Assembly (NCBI GenBank): GCA_016713335.1
Contig: JADJPH010000111.1
Span: 113,108 to 177,107 of the forward strand
Direction: 5' to 3'
Source of the DNA: Candidatus Fredericiella danica
GTDB lineage: Bacteria; Chloroflexota; Anaerolineae; Caldilineales; Caldilineaceae
DNA: 64,000 bases
Shown here: in pieces, positions 8,379 through 17,269 of the stretch
How positions within the stretch are numbered: the first letter of the stretch is position 1
Layout of the letters: each line of letters begins with the position of its first letter
Notes under the pieces: model-generated
Told to the model about the DNA's origin: nothing
The model's database searches: none
What the model saw: only the letters and a program-made list of their open reading frames with translations
Position numbers and translations under genes: made by a program

Positions 8379-10512
8379 CTAATTAATCGACATCACCGGC
8401 ACACAGTACGCCCGCACCGAATACCCCTGCTGCGCCAGCGCCGGCAACGCCTGGTCCAGCGCGGCCGCAGTCTGCGTCGGGTCCCCAAGATCATTCAGCC
8501 GCACCACCGCACCGGGGAAGGCCTGACTGGTGATCGCGCTGGCAATCGCCTCCGCGCCGGGCTGCGCCCAATCGCGGGCGTCTATGTCCCATAGTAACAC
8601 TTCGTAGCCAAGTTCGGCCGCATAGGCCCTAGTAAAGGCATCGGCAGCGCCATAGGGCAACTGCAGACAGGCGGTGTTGCGCCCGGCCAGCGCCGTGCGG
8701 GCCGCGCCCACCCCCTGGAAGTACGCGTCACGCGCCGGCCCACTCTGCGCCGCACCGATCGGCGCGGCAGGCGCCACCCCATGCCAGGCCGCGAAAATGG
8801 CGTCAACCAACGTTGGGGTTGCCGCGATCGCATTGGCATCCATGAAGAAATCAGCCTGCGCACCGTTGCGCCAGCGCGCCCAGCACCGCCGTAGTCGATG
8901 CCGCATTCGGACCGTTCTGGACCGTGAGATAGATCACCTTGTCGGTCGTCGCCCCTGGCAACTGAATCTCGCCAAGGCGCGTGTTGGGCGCCGGCGCCGG
9001 CATCTGCGCCATGGCCGCGCCATCCCCCGTGATCTCAAGGGCCAGCGTATAAGGTGTCGTGCTCCCCACCGCCGCCAGGTTGATGATGTAGTCCTGCGTC
9101 GCCGGCAACGGCCCCGACCAGGTGCGGCTGGCAGCGTTGATCGAGTTCAAGACAAAGCGGTCATTCTCGCCAAAGATCGACAGCCAGACATCGTCGTTGG
9201 GGGTCTGCAAGGTGGCCGTCATGATCTGGCCCGCTGCCGCACGGATGCGGAACGGCTGCGTATCGTTGAAGTTGATCTCGCCGTTTACGACCAGACTCGT
9301 CGCACCGGGCGCCATGGCCACATCTTGCACCAGCCGGTTGCGGCGCGTGCGAATCGTGGCCGCGGGCAGTGCCTCGTCGCCGGCCGTGGTGAGCCGATCT
9401 CCCGCCAGGGTGAAGGTCTGCCGCCGCCCCGCTTGCGGGCAACAGGCGCCAGGTCCAGCGCCCAGCGCGTCCGTTTCAACCACGATCTTACCATCGGCGA
9501 TGCTGATGTTGCGCACCGTGAGGTTCTGCCCCAACAGCGTCGGCTGCAAGGCAACCGGGAACATTCCCGCATTGAAGACCGGCACCAGATAATAGCTGGA
9601 GGAACCATCCCCAGGCTCCACCACCAATACGACCACCGCCTCGGCGGCGCTGGGGTCGTTGTCGAATTCACCAAACGCGTGCACGGGCGCAAGGCTGACA
9701 ACGAACTCAGTCGTCGCATCGGGGCTCGTCTTTGCGCGGAATTCACCGTTCACCAACGCAACCTGGTTGTTTCCCCCCGGAGCATCCGGCACGAAATAGG
9801 TGAGGCTTTGCAGGCGGGGCCAACTCAGCGCATCACCCATCGGAATCACGGGCACGAAGTCATATTGCAGTGGGCCGGCGTTGCTGGTGAAGACCAGCCC
9901 GCCCGGCGGCACACGATAACCATTGGTCGAGACAAGCGAAGTGATCAAGGTCTCTACGTTCGAACCAGGCGCACACCGGTTGCCGATCGGATCAATGGTA
10001 AAAGCCACGCCATTCAGCGGTGACGACAGATAGCTGCCACGCGCACGTTCACAGGCAGTCGCCACACCAACCTCACCGGTCGATGAAAGCTGCAACCGGA
10101 GACCGCCCGGTGGAATCGCTCCGGGCATGCCCGCAGTGTCCGTAAAGGCGACCAACTGCCACAACCCTGCAATCGGCTGTGGCGGGGTAAGCACGCTCGA
10201 TGCATCCGGCGTAGGCAGTGGCGATACTGGCGCCTCCACCGGCGCCTCCAATGGCGACACCGGCGCTTCCGGCTGCGCCACGGCTACGTCTTGCGTGGGT
10301 GCAGCCGCGGGCGGCGGCTCCGTCGGTGCAAGGGTAGGCGCCGCAGTGGGCGGCTCCGGGGTTGCGGTCGGCGCCGGCGTGATCGTCGGCGCCGTGGTTG
10401 GGGTAAAGGTCGGTGGCGGCACGGGCGTTGGCGTTGGCTCGTCATTGCCGCCGCAACTGGCCAGCATGAGCGCGGCCATCACCAACAATGCGATCAATTT
10501 CTGGTTTCTCAT
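8379..10512 (-). CDS. Lipoprotein with META-like region and degenerate polysaccharide-deacetylase (NodB) domain, one frameshift
   Basis: Exported lipoprotein of about 710 residues. The signal is LLVMAALMLASCGG with lipobox cysteine, then a long Thr/Pro/Ala/Glu linker. A META-like region follows (GLWQLVAFTDTAGMPG, VATACERARGSYL), then a middle beta-rich part (QPFRIRAAAGQIMTATL, like bacterial pre-peptidase C domains). The C-terminal third follows the NodB plan: VIYLTVQNGPN at motif 1, ADFFMDANAIAATPTLVDAI, LQLPYGAADAF, LLWDIDARDW, then PGAVVRLND and QQGYSV. The catalytic TFDDGP motif has become TVQNGP and no HxxxH metal motif is visible, so it is probably not a deacetylase; it may bind glycans. 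The start is ATG at 10512. The frame shifts near 8880. There is one gene, not two. Confidence 0.75.
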
Positions 10513-10643
10513 CTTTTATACTCGACTTCCTTCTCCAAATCGAAACGGAGGGTATAAGCAAGTGCTCTAAGTTGTAGATTGTCATCGATCTCGTTATGAT
10601 TTACCAACTGAGGAATCAACCGTGTTCTGCTCTGAGGAGGCAT

Positions 10644-12732
10644 ATGCCGGCCACTCGCACCAACCCAAAGCCAGTTGCACCGAGCGCTCCACAGCGCCCA
10701 ACCCGCATCGAACGCCACGGCGATGTGCGCATAGACGAATACTTCTGGCTGCGCGAGCGGGAAGATCCGGAAGTCATCGCCTATCTGGAGGCGGAGAACG
10801 CCTATGCAGGCACGGTGATGGCTCACACCGAATCACTCCAAGAAGCCCTGTTTCAAGAGATGCGGGGCCGCATCAAAGAGACCGATGTCTCGGCGCCGCT
10901 CCCACATCATGGCTATTTGTACTACCAGCGCACCTTTGAAGGCAAGAACTATCCGGTCTATTGTCGCCGCGCCGAGTCCAATAGCGCAGAAGAGGTGCTG
11001 CTCGACGTAAACCTACTCGCGGAAGGGCATGCCTATACCGCCATCGGCGGCTTTGCCGTCAGCCCAGATCAGCGCCTGCTGGCCTATGCCCTCGACACGG
11101 AAGGCAATGAGGCGTATACAGTCTATGTGAAGGACCTGACGACGGGCGTCCTGTTGTCAGATCAGGTTGCCAACACCTACTATGGCCTTGAGTGGGGCAA
11201 CGACAACCGCACGATCTTCTACACCACCCTGGGCGACGCCCACCGGCCCGAAAAGGTCTGGCGGCACACACTCGGCGACGACGCTGCGACCGACGTGATG
11301 GTGCTCCACGAGCCGGATGCACGCTATTTTGTCGGGATCGGCAAAACGCGCAGTGGGCGCTATCTCATCATCAACCTTGAAAGCAACATGACCGCCGAGG
11401 TGTGGGTAGTGCCTGCTGACACGCCGGACGCCGCCCCCACCGTCGTGCTGCCGCGACGGCAGGGCCATGAATATGACGTAGAGCATCGCGGCGATTTCTT
11501 CTACATCCGGACCAATGACGGGGCGCAAAATTTCCGTGTGGTGGCGGCGCCGGTCACCGATCCAGCCCCGGTCAATTGGGTGGAGGTGCTGGCCCATTCG
11601 CCGGATCGTCTTATCGACGGGCTGGATGCGTTTCAGGATGTGCTGGTGGTGTATGCACGTGAGGACGCGTTGCGCACCATCCACATCTTGCGGCTTGCGG
11701 CTGATAGCCCACTGGCAATAACCCAACACCGGGTGGAATTTCCGGAACCGGTCTACACCTACCGGCGGATGCCGAACTACGAGTTCGAAACCCAGCGTCT
11801 CACCCTGGCCTATGCCTCGCTCCGCACCCCGCCCACGGTGTACGCATACGACATGGGGTCACGCAGCTTTGAATTGATCAAACAAGACGAAATTGCCGGC
11901 TACAACCCCGACGACTACGTGACGGCGCGGCTGTGGGCGACCGCACAGGACGGCGTGCATGTGCCGATCTCGATCGTCCATCATCGCACGCTGCTGATGG
12001 ACGGCGACAACCCCACATGGTTGTATGGCTACGGCTCTTACGGCGCCAGTTCAGATCCCTATTTCAACTCAAACCGCATCAGCCTCCTGCAGCGTGGTTT
12101 CGTCTTTGCGATTGCGCACGTACGTGGTGGGTCGGAAATGGGCCGACTCTGGTACGAGGACGGCAAAGTGCTCAACAAAAAGAACACCTTCACCGACTTC
12201 ATTGCGTGTGCCGAAACATTGATTGACGCCGGCTACACCAATCCACAGCAGTTGGCGGCCTCAGGACGGAGCGCCGGCGGGCTGCTGATGGGCGCGATCA
12301 CCAACCTGCGACCGGATCTGTTCAAGGAAGTGAATGCAGGGGTGCCGTTCGTCGACGTGATCAATACGATGCTGGATCCATCCATCCCGTTGACCGTGAT
12401 GGAATATGAAGAATGGGGCAATCCGGAAGTTCCGGAAGAGTATGCCTACATGCGCAGCTACTCACCCTACGACAACCTGGAAGCGAAGTCCTACCCCTGG
12501 TTGCTCGCCACGGCAGGCTTGAACGACCCGCGGGTGCAATACTGGGGAACCGGCAAAGTATGTGGCCCGGTTGCGAACACTAAAGACGAACGACAATCCA
12601 CTGTTGCTAAAGACGAATATGGCGGCCGGTCATGGTGGTGCATCCGGGCGCTACGACTATCTGCGTGAAGTTGCGTTTGAGTACGCCTTCTTCCTGGCGG
12701 CGCTTGACATGACCAAAGAAACCTATGAATGA
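10644..12732 (+). CDS. Prolyl oligopeptidase family S9A (oligopeptidase B-like), one frameshift
   Basis: Cytoplasmic serine oligopeptidase of about 695 residues. The N-terminal propeller begins RIERHGDVRIDEYFWLRERED, the standard S9A opening. The alpha/beta-hydrolase domain has GRSAGG (nucleophile serine, about 12270-12287). After a frameshift near 12545 it also has NDPRVQYWEPAKYVARLR (aspartate) and NMAAGHGGASGRY (histidine), so the triad is complete. Family members cleave short peptides after basic residues or proline; oligopeptidase B specificity is an inference. The start is ATG at 10644 with GAGGAGG four bases before it; a longer in-frame start lacks a binding site. The true stop at 12730-12732 overlaps the next start by eight bases, implying translational coupling. 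Confidence 0.9.
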
Positions 12733-14029
12733 TTTTCTGACCGGCTTTCTGATCGTATTTCTCCTCATCATCTTTAATGGCGTGCTGGCCATGGCCGAAA
12801 TGGCGATTGTGTCGGCGCGCCGGCCGCGGCTGCAACAGATGGCCGATGACGGCAATCACGGAGCGGAAAAGGCGCTTGCGCTTGCGGAAGATCCAGGGGA
12901 TTTCCTCTCCACCGTCCAGATTGGGATCACGCTGATCGGTATTCTGACCGGCGCCTTCAGCGGTGCGCAACTGTCGCAGCCGGTGGCGCAGTTGCTTGCG
13001 CAGATCCCGGCGCTACAGCCTTTTGCCGAACCGTTGGCAGTTGGATTGATGGTCCTGCTCATCACCTACCTTTCTTTGGTTGTGGGCGAACTCGTGCCCA
13101 AGCGGATCGCGCTCAACAATGCGGAACGCATTGCTGCGGCTTCTGCTGCGCCCATGGGCATCATGTCTCGCATCACCCATCCTGCAGTGTGGGTGCTCGA
13201 TAAGTCAGGCGACGCGGTCCTGAGGCTGATCGGCATCAAACCAAGTGATGAGCCAACAGTGACGGAAGAAGAAGTGCGCGTGCTCATCGAGCAAGGCACC
13301 CAGTCGGGCGTCTTCGAACCGATCGAAGAAGAGATCATGGATCAGGTGTTCCGCCTGAGTGATCGAACGGTGAGCGCGATCATGACGCCGCGCACAGATA
13401 TTGTCTGGATCGACGTAGACGACACGCCGGAGACGGTCCGGGAGATCGTGGTGCTACACGGACACTCCCGCTATCCGGTTGCACGCAACGATCTCGACGA
13501 TGTCGTCGGTGTCGTGATGGTCAAGGACCTGTTGGCGAAGAGTATTGCAGACGAGCCAATGGACCTAACAGCGCTGTCACAGTCTCCACTCTACGTACCC
13601 GAGAGCATGGCCGCACTCGACGTGATCGAACGGTTGCGCGAGACGCGTTCCCACCTTGCCCTTGTGATCGATGAGTACGGCGGACTCGAAGGCCTCGTCA
13701 CCTTCACCGACGTGATGCGGGCGATCCTGGGCGAGATTCCCGACAACAAGGGCGAGACCGACGCACCGGTGATTTTGCGTGCTGACGGCACCTAGCTGGT
13801 GCATGCAATATCCGCAGTCGACGAATTCAAAGATCGCTTCGACAGCCGCGAGCTTCCCGATGAAGGTGACGCTAGTTACCAGACGCTCGGCGGCATGATC
13901 GCGACGATGCTGGGCCGCGTCCCAACCACGGGCAATATCGTCGAGTGGGATGGCTACCGGCTCGAAGTCATCGATATGGATGGGCGCCGGATTGACAAAG
14001 TGCTTGTGAGCAAGCAGGGCAGGACCTGA
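12725..14029 (+). CDS. CNNM/CorC (HlyC-type) membrane protein, interrupted by one in-frame stop
   Basis: Inner-membrane protein of the CNNM/CorC family (DUF21, CBS pair, CorC_HlyC), linked to magnesium export or metal tolerance. DUF21 covers about residues 1-185 with four hydrophobic segments and GELVPKRIAL. The CBS pair follows (VSAIMTPRTDIVWIDVDD, HSRYPVARNDLDDVVGVVMVKDLL, HLALVIDEYGGLEGLVTFTDVM). The C-terminal CorC domain includes VDEFKDRFDSRELPDEGD, TLGGMI and VEWDGYRLEVIDMDGRRIDKV. An in-frame TAG at 13793-13795 interrupts RADGT-x-LVHAISAVDEF, exactly where the family has a conserved tryptophan (DGSWL), so TGG to TAG by one base. Total length without the stop is 434 residues, the normal size. 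The next gene starts one base after its stop. Confidence 0.88.
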
Positions 14030-14030
14030 C

Positions 14031-14474
14031 ATGGCGCCTAACCGGCTGAAATCTTTCGGATTGGTGGCCATCCAGTTCGGCATACTGCTTGCGCTCGCGC
14101 TGACCGGGCCAGTTCTCGCCATGAACCCGGTTTTTCTTGCCCTGGAAATTGCGGCCGTGGTGCTGGGTGTCTGGGCAATCCTCACCGTACAGATCGATAA
14201 GGTCAGCATCTTGCCTGATGTGCGGGCTGATGGCATGCTCGTGCAACATGGTCCCTACCGTTGGCTTCGACACCCAATGTACACCGCAGTGTTATTGGGC
14301 GCACTGGCACTCGTGTTGAACGCACCTTCCTTGTTGCGATGGATGCTCTTTGTGGTGTTGGCAGTCGATCTGCTTATCAAACTGCACTACGAAGAGGGGC
14401 TGCTGGCAGCCCAGTATCCCGAGTACGACACGTTTATGGCGAAAACCAAGCGGCTGATTCCCTTCATATACTAG
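14031..14474 (+). CDS. Isoprenylcysteine carboxyl methyltransferase-like (ICMT/PEMT) membrane protein
   Basis: Integral membrane methyltransferase homologue of 147 residues. It has about four hydrophobic helices and the family signature at residues 72-85: HGPYRWLRHPMYTA. This is followed by HYEEGLLAAQYPEYDTFMAKTKRLIP, whose EE, PEY and RLIP motifs form the SAM and substrate site in the family. Bacterial members rarely have a known substrate; isoprenylated protein is unlikely, and lipid or small-molecule methylation is possible. It lies one base after the CorC-type stop and is probably co-transcribed with it. Confidence 0.85.
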   Translation: MAPNRLKSFGLVAIQFGILLALALTGPVLAMNPVFLALEIAAVVLGVWAILTVQIDKVSILPDVRADGMLVQHGPYRWLRHPMYTAVLLGALALVLNAPSLLRWMLFVVLAVDLLIKLHYEEGLLAAQYPEYDTFMAKTKRLIPFIY

Positions 14475-14492
14475 CCTTTGCGGGTGGTATCC

Positions 14493-15149
14493 ATGATTCT
14501 TCCTCTGATACTCACGATGCTGGCCATCATTTCGGGACTCCTCTACATCTGGGCGGCCAGAGCGGGGAGTGCACGCCAACGGTATCTCTTTAAGCCGCTG
14601 ACCACGGCCCTCATCCTGGTGCTGGCGGCAACACTCACGGACCCGGTTTCGGACATCTATCGTTGGCTGGTGGTGTTGGGCATCTTGTTCTCGATCGGTG
14701 GCGACATCTTTCTCATGCTGCCGCAGGACAGGTTTGTCTTCGGACTGATCAGCTTTCTCATTGCCCATCTCTTCTTCATCTTTGCCTACCTCTCGCGGAC
14801 GGGGTTCCACTTCACCTGGTGGATCTTTGCAATCTATGCCGTCTACACCGGGTTACTGATCTATCTCCTGTGGCCCCATGCCGGGAGTCTACGTGCGCCG
14901 GTCCTTGTCTACGGTCTCATTCTGATGGTCATGGGATGGCAGGCCGCAGAACAATGGTGGGTACTGCGCGATCCAAGCGCCCTCCTGGCGGCGCTTGGCG
15001 CAATCCTGTTTTTGCTTTCTGATTCCGTGCTGGCACTGGACAAGTTTCGGGCCCCCATTGCCAATCGGGATGTACTGATCATGACCACCTATTATGGGGC
15101 GTTGATGCTGATTGCATGGTCTGTGCATCAGTTCGGCGCCGCGATCTGA
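14493..15149 (+). CDS. YhhN/TMEM86 family membrane protein (lysoplasmalogenase-like)
   Basis: Membrane protein of about 218 residues with seven to eight hydrophobic segments. Family marks are KPLTTALILVLA near the start, the GGDIFLMLPQDRFVFGLISFLIAHLFFIFAY segment (GDxxLMLP...F..GL..F..aHl.Y) and FLLSDSVLALDKF in the C-terminal half. These aspartates and histidine are the conserved polar residues of YhhN. Characterised relatives hydrolyse the vinyl-ether bond of lysoplasmalogens; bacterial roles are mostly unknown. ATG at 14493 is chosen; an in-frame TTG at 14478 would add five residues. It follows the ICMT-like gene by 18 bases. Confidence 0.85.
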   Translation: MILPLILTMLAIISGLLYIWAARAGSARQRYLFKPLTTALILVLAATLTDPVSDIYRWLVVLGILFSIGGDIFLMLPQDRFVFGLISFLIAHLFFIFAYLSRTGFHFTWWIFAIYAVYTGLLIYLLWPHAGSLRAPVLVYGLILMVMGWQAAEQWWVLRDPSALLAALGAILFLLSDSVLALDKFRAPIANRDVLIMTTYYGALMLIAWSVHQFGAAI

Positions 15150-15159
15150 TTGAGGCGTT

Positions 15160-16890
15160 ATGGGAACAACCTCCTGGCTACAATCTTTTGAACAGACAAT
15201 TTGGAGTAGTCCAATCGCGGCTACGGCCTTCCGGCAGTTCTATTCACTGTGGCTTGCATTGCCGGACGGTCCATTTCGCGTGCGCCGCACCGACAACCTG
15301 CACCTGGCGATGGCCGACGGTGTAAACCTGGCAATGGATCACATTGCCCCGCAGACTGAGTTGAAACTGCCTGCCATCTTAATCAGGACACCCTACGGCA
15401 AGGACGGCGCGGCGAATCTCGCCGCCGGGCTGTTCAGCCATAAGTTCGCCAGTTTTGGCTACCATGTCATCGTACAAGATGTGCGCGGACGCTTTCAGTC
15501 CGAAGGGGATTGGGTTGCATTTCTGCATGAAGCGAGTGATGGTCGCGCCACGCTCGATTGGATCGCGGCTCAGGCGTGGTTTGACGGCAATGCAGCGATG
15601 TGGGGTGCTTCTTATCTTGGCTACTGCCAGTGGGCGGCGGCCTCGACCAAATCTCCAAACTTGAAGGCGCTCGCGCCCCAGGTCACGAGCGCAAACCTGA
15701 TGAAGTATCCAGAGCATGGTTTTCCGCTCGACCTGCTGCTGCGGTGGATGTTCCAGACGCAGACAATGGACGATGCCACGCTTGGAATGCGTGAAAAAAT
15801 GCAGCGGATCACCGATGGCGCCGTGCAGGATCGGTTTCTGGGACCGGCATTCATGCACTTGCCGATCAATACCGCCGACGAAGTAGCCATCGGCAAAGCT
15901 GCGCTCCTCTATCGCGAAATGGCCGATGCGGATCCCACGCACCCGCATTGGTCCAACTACGACTACTCCGGGATCGTCGCCGAGGCGCCTGCCGGCACAT
16001 TTATTTCCGGGTGGTACGACCTATTCCTCGATGGGCTGCTGACCGACTTCGCAGCGCAGCAGGCAGCCGGACTCAACCCCTATTTAACCATTGGCCCCTG
16101 GCATCATCTCGATATGGGGCACAATGCGGCGGCCTTCACTGAAGGACTGGCGTGGTTTAACGCTAAACTGAAAGGCGACGCCGGCAAGTTGCGCGCACGC
16201 CCGGTCCGGATCTACGTGATGGGGCTCGACCAATGGCGCACCTTTGACCGCTGGCCGCCACCCAGCCGCGCAACGCCACTCTATCTATCGGGAAGCGGGG
16301 TAGCCAAGACCGGACGATTGCGCTGGGATAAGGCCCTCACCGGCGATACCGTAGACCACTACCGGTATGATCCGGCGTTTCCAACGCCAAACCTCGGTGG
16401 GCCAAAGATGGGCAATGATGCGGGACAGGTGGACAACCGCGCCCTTGCTGCGCGGCCGGATGTGCTCGTCTTTTCCACGCCGCCCCTCACGGACCCGGTG
16501 GACGTGGTTGGATCGGTGACCGCAGAGCTTTTTGTAAAGTCGGATCGCCAACACGCCGATTTCGTTGTCCGGCTATGTGAGATCGATCGGAAGGGCGTCA
16601 TCCGCAACATCTGCGACGGCAATTTCCGGGTGCAGCCAGGGCGTGGTGAATTACAACCAGATGGCAGCCTGCGCATCCGGGTAGCGATGTCATCCACCGC
16701 CTATCGATTCCGGGCAGACCACCGGATCTGTGTGCTCGTTTCCAGCGGCGCCCATCCACGCTTCGCTCGGAATCTTGGGGTGCCAGAACCACAAGTCGCC
16801 GCAGTCGATCTGCAGCCCGCAGTACAGACGCTCTATCACGACGCGCTGCATCCCTCCGCGCTGGTGCTGCCATTGGTTAGCCTGGGCTGA
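15160..16890 (+). CDS. CocE/NonD family hydrolase (X-Pro dipeptidyl-peptidase S15 type)
   Basis: Serine hydrolase of 576 residues, intact. The alpha/beta-hydrolase part (about 45-330) has LIRTPYGKDG, the oxyanion-side VIVQDVRGRFQSEGDW, nucleophile motif WGASYLGYCQW, a candidate acid in ISGWYDLFLDGLL and histidine in TIGPWHHLDMGHN. The C-terminal jelly-roll domain includes VDVVGSVTAELFVKSDRQHADFVVRLCEID and SSTAYRFRADHRICVLVSSGAHPRFARN, typical of X-Pro peptidases and cocaine or ester hydrolases. There is no signal peptide. Substrate class (ester, amide or Xaa-Pro peptide) is not decided by sequence. It lies 10 bases after the YhhN gene, last in the run that begins with the S9 peptidase gene. 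Confidence 0.9.
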   Translation: MGTTSWLQSFEQTIWSSPIAATAFRQFYSLWLALPDGPFRVRRTDNLHLAMADGVNLAMDHIAPQTELKLPAILIRTPYGKDGAANLAAGLFSHKFASFGYHVIVQDVRGRFQSEGDWVAFLHEASDGRATLDWIAAQAWFDGNAAMWGASYLGYCQWAAASTKSPNLKALAPQVTSANLMKYPEHGFPLDLLLRWMFQTQTMDDATLGMREKMQRITDGAVQDRFLGPAFMHLPINTADEVAIGKAALLYREMADADPTHPHWSNYDYSGIVAEAPAGTFISGWYDLFLDGLLTDFAAQQAAGLNPYLTIGPWHHLDMGHNAAAFTEGLAWFNAKLKGDAGKLRARPVRIYVMGLDQWRTFDRWPPPSRATPLYLSGSGVAKTGRLRWDKALTGDTVDHYRYDPAFPTPNLGGPKMGNDAGQVDNRALAARPDVLVFSTPPLTDPVDVVGSVTAELFVKSDRQHADFVVRLCEIDRKGVIRNICDGNFRVQPGRGELQPDGSLRIRVAMSSTAYRFRADHRICVLVSSGAHPRFARNLGVPEPQVAAVDLQPAVQTLYHDALHPSALVLPLVSLG

Positions 16891-17269
16891 AAATCGCACG
16901 CGACAACAGAGCTTACACCCGCAGTTCAAGTGCGACGCACCGGCTGGCGCGGCTGAGCGTGCGTTGCACTGGCGCAACATCCGCGCCCCGCGGGCAACTG
17001 TCATGTGCGGAGGGACGCCCCACCCCTCGCCAAACGCACAACCTCTCGCCAGTGCATGCACAAACTAACCCCAGGCCACAAGTTCGGGTCCGGACGGATC
17101 TTGGCCGGCGCGCGGCCGGCGCGCCCTCGCCACGCACAACCTCTGCATCGGCACCAACTTAACCCCGCACGTCATGTGCGACACGGCGCAAGACCCCTCG
17201 CCAAACGCACAACCTCTCGCCAGTGCATCGCACCAAACTTTCGGCCGGATCTTGGCGTGCGACCACTCG
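16891..17269. repeat. Intergenic repeat region between convergent genes
   Basis: No gene. A 33-base segment (starts CCTCGCCAAACGCACAACCT, ends CCAGTGCAT) occurs identically at 17025-17057 and 17196-17228. A weaker third version lies near 17125-17160. The flanks GTCATGTGCG (17000 and 17172) also repeat, giving an imperfect tandem unit of 171 bases. The core CGCACAACCT is shared with the structured repeat at 6841 and 55681. There are GGCCGGCGCGCGGCCGGCGCG-type inverted blocks near 17103-17126. Confidence 0.75.

Noticed and set aside
13793..13795. Selenocysteine, pyrrolysine or programmed read-through at the TAG of the CorC-type gene
   Set aside because: The family has tryptophan here, and the window shows many other base errors in conserved genes; a simple TGG to TAG change is sufficient.
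17103..17126. GGCCGGCGCGC inverted block as a terminator
   Set aside because: Very GC-rich and self-complementary, but more than 140 bases from either gene end and without a T-run; more likely part of the repeat.
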